Assembly (NCBI GenBank): GCA_038231395.1
Contig: JBBRLL010000007.1
Span: forward strand, 44,382 to 108,381
Length of the DNA: 64,000 nucleotides
DNA from: Stagnihabitans sp038231395
GTDB lineage: Bacteria; Pseudomonadota; Alphaproteobacteria; Rhodobacterales; Rhodobacteraceae
Direction of reading: 5' to 3'
Part shown: positions 57,910-64,000 of the stretch, piece after piece
Layout of the letters: the number at the start of each line of letters is the position of its first letter
How positions within the stretch are numbered: position 1 is the stretch's first letter
The notes under the pieces: generated by a model
What the model saw: the letters and a program-made list of their open reading frames with translations, nothing else
What the model was told of the DNA's origin: nothing
Databases searched by the model: none
Program-made: the position numbers and the translations under genes

Positions 57910-58682
57910 CGGTGCATTTCATTGGCGCGGGTCCCGGTGCGCCGGACCTGATCACCCTGCGCGGACGTGATCTGATTGCCGCCTGTCCGGTTTGCCTTTA
58001 CGCCGGGTCTTTGGTGCCGGAAGGTGTTCTGGCGCATTGTCCGCAGGGGGCACGGATCGTCAACACGGCCACGATGTCGCTGGAGGCTATCATCGCAGAG
58101 ATGGCCCGCGCCGATGCCGAAGGTCTTGATATCGCACGCCTGCATTCAGGCGATCTGTCGATCTGGTCGGCGATGGGAGAGCAACTGCGCCGCCTGCGTG
58201 CTTTGGGGATTGCTTACGATGTGACGCCGGGCGTGCCCAGCTTTGCCGCATCCGCAGCGGCTTTGGCGGTGGAACTGACGCTTCCCGGCCTTGCACAAAG
58301 CGTGATCCTGACGCGGACCTCCGGTCGGGCTTCGGCTATGCCAGAGGGCGAAACCCTCGCAGCGTTTGCAGCCACCGGGGCAACCTTGGCCATCCACCTC
58401 TCGATCCACGCTTTGGCGCAAGTCGTGGCCGAGTTGACGCCGTTTTATGGTGAGGGTTGTCCGGTGGCAGTGGTCTGGCGGGCAAGTTGGCCGGATCAAA
58501 GGATTGTCCGGGGCGATCTTGGCACCATTGCAGCGGCTGTCGGATCAGAGATGGACCGGACCGCTTTGATATTGGTCGGACGGGCTCTTGCCGCCGAAGG
58601 CTTTGACGACAGCCGCCTTTATGCCGACGACTATGACCGCCGCTATCGCCCGCGCGGCACTGATCCCCGGTTCCCCGAATGA
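57906..58682 (+). CDS. cobM: Precorrin-4 C11-methyltransferase CobM
   Basis: A SAM-dependent methylase of 258 residues. The start VHFIGAGPGAPDLITLRGRDLI is the usual motif. YAGSLVPEGVL, LHSGDLSIWSAMGEQ and DVTPGVPSFAASAAALAVELTLP are diagnostic of CobM/CbiF. The C-terminus ends DYDRRYRPRGTDPRFPE. ATGA overlaps on both sides show tight coupling. Confidence 0.96.
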   Translation: MTVHFIGAGPGAPDLITLRGRDLIAACPVCLYAGSLVPEGVLAHCPQGARIVNTATMSLEAIIAEMARADAEGLDIARLHSGDLSIWSAMGEQLRRLRALGIAYDVTPGVPSFAASAAALAVELTLPGLAQSVILTRTSGRASAMPEGETLAAFAATGATLAIHLSIHALAQVVAELTPFYGEGCPVAVVWRASWPDQRIVRGDLGTIAAAVGSEMDRTALILVGRALAAEGFDDSRLYADDYDRRYRPRGTDPRFPE

Positions 58683-59980
58683 CCGGCGGGCTGATCATCT
58701 CGGCCCCGTCGTCGGGCAGCGGCAAGACTTTGCTGACCTTGGGGCTGGCGCGGGCGTTTACGGCCAAGGGCTTGATGGTGCAGTGTTTCAAATCCGGGCC
58801 GGACTATATTGACCCGGCGTTTCATCGGGCGGCGACCGGGCGACCCTCGTTCAATCTGGACAGTTGGGCGATGGGGACGGGCATGGTTGCCAGCCTTTTG
58901 TCCAAGGCCGCAGGGACGGATCTGGTCATCGTCGAGGGCTCGATGGGGCTGCACGACGGCGTGGCTTTGGCTGGTGCATGGGGCAGGGGTGCGAGCGCCG
59001 ATCTGGCCCTGCATCTGGATTGGCCGGTGGTTCTGGTGATTGATGCAGGCGGTCAGGCGCAGACTGCGGGGGCGGTGGCTTTGGGTTTGCAGATGTACCG
59101 CCCCGGGTTGCGACTGGCGGGCGTGGTGCTGAACAAGGTAGCGTCTCCGCGGCACGAGCGGCTGTTGCGGGCCGGGGTGGAGGCTGCCGGCATCCGCGTG
59201 CTGGGCGCTTTACCCCGTGTCGCTGCGATGGAACTGCCCGAACGGCATCTGGGTCTGGTGCAAGCTGAAGAGCTGCCGCATTTGGATCATCTGCTGGATG
59301 CAGCGGCCCGAATAGTTTCTGATAACGTGGACTTGCAGGCTGTTCTTCATGCGGCCTGTACCTTGCCCGACACAGGTGCTGCGCTGCACATCACCCCACC
59401 CGGCCAGCGGATAGCCCTCGCGCGGGATGAGGCGTTTTCGTTCATCTACCCGCATTTGCTGGACGGTTGGCGCGCGGCGGGGGCGGAGGTGGTGACCTTC
59501 TCTCCTTTGGCGGATGAGGCGCCCCCTCCGGCTGATGTCTGCTGGCTTCCCGGCGGCTATCCGGAATTGCACGGCGGGCGGCTGGCAGCGGCGGACCGCT
59601 TCAAGACCGGCTTGCAAACCTTTGCCAAGACAGGACAAATTCACGGCGAATGTGGCGGCTACATGGCATTGGGTGTAGGGCTGATTGACAAGTCCGGCCA
59701 ACGCCATCAGATGGCGGGGCTGTTGGGGCTGGTCACCAGTTTTGAACAGCGCAAGATGCACCTGGGCTACCGCTTTGCCACTTTGGCGGCACCGATTCCC
59801 GGGCATCGGCCGGGTGCCCGGTTGCGTGGGCATGAATTTCATTACTCCACCATCGTCAGCCAACCCGACGCGCCTTTGGCGCTGGTGCAGGATGCTGAGG
59901 GCGCAGCGGTGGCCGAAACCGGCAGCTATCGTGGCAATGTGTCGGGATCTTATTTCCATCTGATTGCCGAGGCGACATGA
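58679..59980 (+). CDS. cobB: Hydrogenobyrinic acid a,c-diamide synthase CobB
   Basis: An ATP- and glutamine-dependent amidase acting on carboxyl groups a and c before cobalt insertion. The 433 residues have the P-loop-like APSSGSGKTLL (9-19), FKSGPDYIDPAFHRAATGR, and EGSMGLHDG. The C-terminal glutaminase domain has WLPGGYPELHGG, the catalytic Cys in IHGECGGYMALG, and ends GNVSGSYFHLIAE. ATGA overlaps join it to cobM and cobA. Confidence 0.95.
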   Translation: MTGGLIISAPSSGSGKTLLTLGLARAFTAKGLMVQCFKSGPDYIDPAFHRAATGRPSFNLDSWAMGTGMVASLLSKAAGTDLVIVEGSMGLHDGVALAGAWGRGASADLALHLDWPVVLVIDAGGQAQTAGAVALGLQMYRPGLRLAGVVLNKVASPRHERLLRAGVEAAGIRVLGALPRVAAMELPERHLGLVQAEELPHLDHLLDAAARIVSDNVDLQAVLHAACTLPDTGAALHITPPGQRIALARDEAFSFIYPHLLDGWRAAGAEVVTFSPLADEAPPPADVCWLPGGYPELHGGRLAAADRFKTGLQTFAKTGQIHGECGGYMALGVGLIDKSGQRHQMAGLLGLVTSFEQRKMHLGYRFATLAAPIPGHRPGARLRGHEFHYSTIVSQPDAPLALVQDAEGAAVAETGSYRGNVSGSYFHLIAEAT

Positions 59981-60696
59981 CGGGTTTTGTATCCTTCGTC
60001 TCCTCCGGCCCCGGCGACCCGGAGCTTTTGACCCTGAGAGCGATGAAGCGCATTCAGGCGGCGGATGCGATCTTGTTCGACGACCTGTCATCTGGTCCGA
60101 TCCTCGCCCATGCGCGCGAAGGGGCTGATCTGATCGGCGTGGGTAAAAGGGCAGGGCGGGTATCACCCAAGCAGGATCAGGTCAGCCGCTTGCTCGTGGA
60201 TTACGCGCAAAGCGGTTCACAGGTGGTGCGGCTCAAATCGGGCGACAGCGGCCTGTTCGGGCGGCTGGAGGAGGAGATCGAGGCGTGTCGTGGGGCAGGC
60301 ATCGAATACGAGATTGTGCCGGGCGTCACCTCTGCTTCTGCGGCGGCGGCGGCGGCGGGCATACCGCTGACGCGGCGCTTGACGGCGCGACGGGTGCAGT
60401 TTGTCACCGGACATGACGTCTTTGGCGGATTGCCGGAAGATCTGAACATTCAGGCCTTAGCAGATCCTTTGGCGACAACTGTGATTTTCATGGGAAAACG
60501 GACCTTTGCCGCCTTGTCTTCAAAGTTGATCGCAGCTGGCTTGCCGGGGGATACGCCAGCGCTTCTGGCAGAAAGCGTGTCAACACCTCAGCAGAAACTG
60601 ACCCGCGCCACCGTAGCGACCTTGGGGGTCGCTTTGGCCGATGCCACGGACGGACCCGCGCTGATCGTGATCGGGCCGTTGATGGAGGGGATATGA
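59977..60696 (+). CDS. cobA: Uroporphyrinogen-III C-methyltransferase CobA
   Basis: The committed enzyme leading to siroheme and cobalamin: it methylates uro'gen III at C2 and C7 to precorrin-2. The 239 residues include VSSGPGDPELLTLRAMKRIQ, RLKSGDSGLFGRLEEEI and VPGVTSASAAAAAAGIPLTRRLTAR, with TVIFMGKRT and PALIVIGPL at the C-terminus. It is not fused to CysG-type siroheme domains. ATGA overlaps couple it to cobB and to the following DUF1636 gene. Confidence 0.96.
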   Translation: MTGFVSFVSSGPGDPELLTLRAMKRIQAADAILFDDLSSGPILAHAREGADLIGVGKRAGRVSPKQDQVSRLLVDYAQSGSQVVRLKSGDSGLFGRLEEEIEACRGAGIEYEIVPGVTSASAAAAAAGIPLTRRLTARRVQFVTGHDVFGGLPEDLNIQALADPLATTVIFMGKRTFAALSSKLIAAGLPGDTPALLAESVSTPQQKLTRATVATLGVALADATDGPALIVIGPLMEGI

Positions 60697-60998
60697 CTCT
60701 GGTTGTGACCTTGTGTGCGACCTGTCCGTTGGGGCTTGGGGATTTTGCGACACGGCTGGCGGGCCGGGGCTATCTCGTCCAGAAGACAGAATGCATGTCA
60801 GGCTGCTTGCGTCCCTCGACCCTCGCGTTCAGGGCGCCGGGCAAAGTGGCCTATCTGTTTGGCGATCTGACTGAGGATGACCTGGCCGATATCCTTGTCT
60901 TTGCCGAGGCTTATGACGCATCCGCCGATGGGACCTTTGCTGATGCGCGGCCTTTCGGAGCGCTGCGGAACAAGGCCATCGCGCGAATTCCGGGCTGA
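60693..60998 (+). CDS. Second DUF1636-like cysteine-motif protein
   Basis: A 101-residue paralogue of the protein at 47763. It has C8-x2-C11 (TLCATCPLG) and C34-x3-C38 (TECMSGCLR), and the same ending IARIP; Cys23 of the first protein is absent. It overlaps the cobA stop (ATGA) and is the last gene before the second riboswitch. The four-cysteine spacing suggests a metal or 2Fe-2S site; the function is unknown. Confidence 0.83.
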   Translation: MTLVVTLCATCPLGLGDFATRLAGRGYLVQKTECMSGCLRPSTLAFRAPGKVAYLFGDLTEDDLADILVFAEAYDASADGTFADARPFGALRNKAIARIPG

Positions 60999-61070
60999 TG
61001 TCGCGGATGGGGTCAGCATGCCGCTTTCGGCCCTTGACCCTGCGCTGCATTCCCTGCCACATGGTCAGGT

Positions 61071-61254
61071 CAAGGTGTCCAAAGCGCAAAGCGTCAGGAC
61101 TGAAACGGGAATGAGGAAGGGTGGACCCAAACGGGCACCTCAGCCTCAACCGCCCCCGCGACTGTAAGCGGCAGGGCCTCCAGAAGCCACTGATGGGCAA
61201 CCATTGGGAAGGCGGAAGGTCCGCTATGACCCGCGAGTCAGGAGACCGGCCTTG
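61071..61254 (+). ncRNA. Cobalamin riboswitch upstream of cbtB-cbtA-cobF
   Basis: The segment has CAAGGTGTCC at the 5' end pairing with CCTTG at the 3' end as stem P1, then ACGGGAATGAGG, GCACCTCAGCC, the conserved CCGCCCCCGCGACTGTAAGC, GCCACTGATGGGCAACCATT, GGGAAGGCGG and GAGTCAGGAGACCGGCC. These match cobalamin aptamer elements. The cbtB start is about 50 bases downstream, so it probably gates transport genes and cobF. Confidence 0.93.
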
Positions 61255-61302
61255 GCAAGGTGAAACGAATGCCGTCGGGTGTGACGGCCATAGGAGTTGA
61301 CG

Positions 61303-61479
61303 ATGAACCTGACCCAGATTTCGACCCGGACCCAAGCCCGGTCAACTGTCCTGATGCAGGCGCTGTTCGCGGCGCTTGTCGGTGCTACGCTGGTCTTTGC
61401 TTCGGGCTTTGCCCACAGCCAGACCTTGCACGACGCGGCCCATGACATGCGCCACTCCACCGGGTTTCCCTGCCACTAA
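61303..61479 (+). CDS. cbtB: CbtB, cobalt transporter accessory subunit
   Basis: A 58-residue protein with one membrane helix (about 17-38, LMQALFAALVGATLVFASGFAH) and a His-rich C-terminus (H43, H47, H51, C57, H58), which is the typical cobalt-binding tail of CbtB. AGGAG lies six bases before the ATG. It is followed by cbtA after 21 bases and preceded by a cobalamin riboswitch. Confidence 0.92.
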   Translation: MNLTQISTRTQARSTVLMQALFAALVGATLVFASGFAHSQTLHDAAHDMRHSTGFPCH

Positions 61480-61500
61480 GGCGGGAATTCCAGACATCCC

Positions 61501-62226
61501 ATGAGACATATGCTATCCAGCGCGTTGTTCGCTGGCTTTGCGGCTGGGTTGCTGTGCGCCCTGTTGCAATATCTGTTGGTGGAGCCGAAAATTCTGCTCG
61601 CCGAACGGTACGAATCCCGTGAACTTGTGCATTTTCAAGGGGTTCCGGCGCAATCTTCAGACAACTCCATGCCCGGAATGGACATGCCGGACCACCACGC
61701 GGACCAAGGGGCAGGGGCCGAGGACCAATCCTCCGCCTATCGCCAAGGTTTGACGGTGTTGTTCGCTGTTCTGATATACTGCGGTTACGGCCTTGTTTTA
61801 CTTGCCGGAATTCAGATTGCCGAAAACCTGGGCATCAAGATTGGCCGGACTGAGGGGCTGTTGTGGGGCCTTGCGGGCTTTGCCTGTTTTCAGTTGATGC
61901 CCGCCTTGGGGTTGGAGCCTGAACTGCCCGGAACGCCGGCCGCAGATCTGAATGCACGGCAATATTGGTGGGCCGCAACGGCCATTTGCACTCTGATCGG
62001 CCTGTGGTTCATGGCTTACGGAACCGCAATCTGGCAAAGGGTTGCTGGCGTGGCGGTACTGGCGGCACCGCACGTCTGGGGCGCTCCCGAGTTGGCGCAT
62101 TTTGGCGGCGTCGTACCGCCTGAACTGGCCGCATCCTTCGCCGCAAGGTCGCTGGCAGTGGGCGCAATCACCTGGATGACTTTGGGCGGGCTGGTCGTAG
62201 CCTTCTGGCATTCCGAGCCGACATGA
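61501..62226 (+). CDS. cbtA: CbtA, predicted cobalt transporter
   Basis: A 241-residue inner-membrane protein with about five helices (first near 8-27, then 83-105, 117-137, 152-172 and 210-232). A Met/His-rich loop, MPGMDMPDHHADQG (57-70), probably faces the periplasm and could bind cobalt. EGLLWGLAGFACFQLMPALGLEPELPG is a CbtA signature. It works with CbtB as a cobalamin-regulated cobalt uptake system. The stop overlaps cobF (ATGA). Confidence 0.93.
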   Translation: MRHMLSSALFAGFAAGLLCALLQYLLVEPKILLAERYESRELVHFQGVPAQSSDNSMPGMDMPDHHADQGAGAEDQSSAYRQGLTVLFAVLIYCGYGLVLLAGIQIAENLGIKIGRTEGLLWGLAGFACFQLMPALGLEPELPGTPAADLNARQYWWAATAICTLIGLWFMAYGTAIWQRVAGVAVLAAPHVWGAPELAHFGGVVPPELAASFAARSLAVGAITWMTLGGLVVAFWHSEPT

Positions 62227-62954
62227 CCCATCTGCACCTGATCGGCATTGGCACCGGCAATCCTGACCATCTGACCCGGCAGGCGATCAAGGTGCTGAAT
62301 ACGGTGGATCTGGTGATGATCCCGCGCAAAGGTGGCAAGGATGATCTGGCCGAACTGCGCCGTGCCATCTGCGCCGAGGTGATCACAAATCCGATGACGC
62401 AGGTGGTGGAGTTTGTTCTGCCGGTGCGTGATGCCGCCAAGCCGGATTATCTGGCGGGCGTGAACGACTGGCACGACGCCATCGCCGCTGTCTGGCAAGC
62501 GACGATGAATGCGCATCCTGCCGACCATGTGGCGCTGCTGGTCTGGGGCGATCCGTCGCTGTACGATTCGACGCTGCGCATTGCCGAACGGCTTTCAGAC
62601 GTCAGCGTGTCCGTGGTGCCCGGGATTACGTCGATCCAGGCGTTGACGGCGGCGCATGCCATGGCGCTGAACGAGATTGGTGCCGCGGTCACGATCACCA
62701 CGGGCCGGCAATTGCATCAGGGTTGGCCTGCGGGCGCGGATACGCTGGTCATCATGTTGGATGGCAACTGTGCCTTCCAAACCATTGACCCAAAAGGTGT
62801 TTCTATCTGGTGGGGTGCCTATGTGGGGATGCCGGAACAGATCATTCTGTCCGGGCCTTTGGCCGAAACCGCCGCCAAGATCATCGAAACGCGAGCAAAG
62901 GCCCGTTTGGCTCATGGCTGGATCATGGATATCTATATCCTCCGGCGAGTCTAG
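62223..62954 (+). CDS. cobF: Precorrin-6A synthase (deacetylating) CobF
   Basis: A SAM-dependent methylase, 243 residues. The N-terminal LHLIGIGTGNPDHLTRQAIKVL and LVMIPRKGGKDDLAELRR are typical of CobF, as are LLVWGDPSLYDSTLRI and VPGITSIQALTAAHAMALNEIG. It methylates precorrin-5 at C1 with loss of the C20 acetyl group. It is separated from the main cob operon and instead controlled with cbtBA by the second riboswitch. Confidence 0.95.
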   Translation: MTHLHLIGIGTGNPDHLTRQAIKVLNTVDLVMIPRKGGKDDLAELRRAICAEVITNPMTQVVEFVLPVRDAAKPDYLAGVNDWHDAIAAVWQATMNAHPADHVALLVWGDPSLYDSTLRIAERLSDVSVSVVPGITSIQALTAAHAMALNEIGAAVTITTGRQLHQGWPAGADTLVIMLDGNCAFQTIDPKGVSIWWGAYVGMPEQIILSGPLAETAAKIIETRAKARLAHGWIMDIYILRRV

Positions 62955-63039
62955 TTAGTTTACATAATATTGATTATCGGACTCTTGCTTCCCTAAATAC
63001 CCGCCTGACATTCCCCCCTGACCGCCATCCCAAAATGAC

Positions 63040-63065
63040 AAAGGGCCTGCCGCAGCAAGCCCTTT
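63040..63065 (-). terminator. Terminator downstream of rpsI
   Basis: AAAGGGC and GCCCTTT form a seven-base stem with an inner partial stem (CTGC/GCAA), 24 bases after the rpsI stop on the minus strand. It is followed there by GTCATTTTGG. Confidence 0.6.
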
Positions 63066-63088
63066 GAAGGTTCGACCCCGTGATCGGT

Positions 63089-63574
63089 TTAGCGTTTGGA
63101 GAACTGGAAGCTCTTGCGGGCTTTCGCCTTGCCGTACTTCTTGCGTTCCACCACGCGGCTGTCGCGGGTCAGGAAACCTGCGGCCTTCAGCGCCGGACGC
63201 AAACCGGGTTCGTACAGTTGCAGCGCCTTGGACACGCCGTGCTTCACGGCACCAGCCTGACCCGACAACCCGCCACCCTTCACGGTGGCCATCACGTCAA
63301 ACTGGCCCTCCACGTTGGCTACAGTGAACGCCTGCGCCAGGATCATTTGCAGCACAGGACGCGCAAAGTATTCCTTCATCGTCTTGCCGTTGACCATGAC
63401 TTTGCCGGAACCCGGCTTGATCCACACCCGCGCAATCGCGTTCTTGCGCTTGCCGGTGGCATAGGCGCGGCCCAGCTTGTCACGGACAGCCACGCGAACC
63501 GGAGCCATGGTCTGCTGCGGAACGGCAGCGCCAACAGCCGATTTCAGATCGTCAAGAGATTTGATGTCGGCCAT
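63089..63574 (-). CDS. rpsI: 30S ribosomal protein S9
   Basis: A 161-residue ribosomal protein of the small subunit head. GKRKNAIARVWIKPGSGKVMVNGK is the conserved core, followed by GGGLSGQAGAVKHGVSKAL and the C-terminal KKYGKAKARKSFQFSKR that reaches the P site. The N-terminal extension of about 30 residues is usual in alphaproteobacteria. It is two bases downstream of rplM. Confidence 0.98.
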   Translation of the reverse strand: MADIKSLDDLKSAVGAAVPQQTMAPVRVAVRDKLGRAYATGKRKNAIARVWIKPGSGKVMVNGKTMKEYFARPVLQMILAQAFTVANVEGQFDVMATVKGGGLSGQAGAVKHGVSKALQLYEPGLRPALKAAGFLTRDSRVVERKKYGKAKARKSFQFSKR

Positions 63575-63576
63575 GA

Positions 63577-64000
63577 TTACGCGCTCCGGGTGTTCTTCGG
63601 GTTCATCGCCTTGATGTCGATGACCGTGGGTTGCTGGGCTTCATGCGGATGATCCGCGCTGGCGTAAACGCGCAGGTTGGTCATCTGAACACGGCCAAGA
63701 CGGTTGCGCGAAATCATCCGCTCCACCGCTTTTTCCACGATACGCTCAGGATGTGCGCCGTCGAGGATCTGTTCCGCCGTGCGCACCTTGATGCCGCCCG
63801 GGTGTCCGGTGTGCCAGTAGTATTTCTTGTCCTTGCGCTTGGTCCCGGTCATCTGGATCTTGTCAGCATTGATGATGATGACATTGTCCCCCATGTCCAT
63901 GTGGGGCGTGAAGGTCGGCTTGTTCTTGCCGCGCAGGATCGAGGCGGCCAGCGTCGCAAGACGGCCCAGAACAACGCCTTCAGCGTCGATCAGGACCCAC
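63577..64000 (-). CDS. rplM: 50S ribosomal protein L13 (5' part beyond window)
   Basis: The frame is open to the window edge, so the first residues are missing. The visible part begins WVLIDAEGVVLGRLATLAAS, then DMGDNVIIINADKI and KYYWHTGHPGGIK, which are L13 signatures, and ends NPKNTRSA. It is the first gene of the rplM-rpsI operon. Confidence 0.97.
   Translation of the reverse strand, partial: WVLIDAEGVVLGRLATLAASILRGKNKPTFTPHMDMGDNVIIINADKIQMTGTKRKDKKYYWHTGHPGGIKVRTAEQILDGAHPERIVEKAVERMISRNRLGRVQMTNLRVYASADHPHEAQQPTVIDIKAMNPKNTRSA

Overview
The window looks like a chromosomal segment of an alphaproteobacterium of the Rhodobacteraceae/Paracoccaceae (Rhodobacter-Roseobacter) group. The evidence is the high GC content, the nifR3-ntrB-ntrC-ntrY-ntrX-hfq-hflX order, an IscR that lacks the usual cluster cysteines at the head of a suf operon, and an aerobic (CobG/CobN-type) cobalamin cluster. 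The genus cannot be fixed from the sequence alone. No phage, insertion sequence, CRISPR array or rRNA was seen; one tRNA-Arg(CCG) is present.

Region 1 (1-10 kb) holds the start of ispD (probably ispDF), transcribed leftward. Divergent from it is a nitrogen-regulation locus: dusB/nifR3, ntrB, ntrC, ntrY, ntrX, hfq and hflX, mostly with overlapping stops and starts. Both NtrC and NtrX lack the GAFTGA loop needed to engage sigma-54. Region 2 (10-24.7 kb) is mixed housekeeping: a GNAT acetyltransferase coupled to a penicillin-acylase-type Ntn hydrolase, a beta-hydroxyacid dehydrogenase, a SYLF-domain lipoprotein, hemB, a small membrane protein, mfd, two MFS transporters, a FrnE-type DsbA protein, an AlkA-type glycosylase and a carboxylesterase. 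Region 3 (24.7-34.7 kb) is transcribed leftward: a lacI-bgl-glk sugar operon with a LacI-type operator, typA, icd, a sulfotransferase-like protein and a coupled HD/small-protein/hydrolase trio.

Region 4 (34.7-43.5 kb) is an iron-sulfur assembly operon: iscR, a NifS-like desulfurase, sufB, sufC, sufD and sufS, interleaved with three uncharacterised membrane-protein genes, followed by the tRNA-Arg. Region 5 (43.7-63 kb) is a near-complete aerobic cobalamin locus. cobD/cbiB runs rightward; cobO-HAD-cobQ runs leftward. A first cobalamin riboswitch leads DUF1636-cobW-cobN-cobG-cobH-cobI-cobJ-(cobK antisense)-cobL-cobE-cobM-cobB-cobA-DUF1636. A second cobalamin riboswitch leads cbtB-cbtA-cobF. The window ends in rpsI and a partial rplM.

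The most interesting structures are: a dispersed short hairpin repeat (4-5 copies), one overlapping the cobQ stop codon and one lying in frame inside cobN; two cysteine-motif DUF1636 paralogues bracketing the main cob operon; the membrane-protein genes inside the suf operon; the cysteine-poor IscR; and the two GAFTGA-less response regulators. No wholly new system can be claimed; the DUF1636/cob and membrane/suf associations are the best leads.
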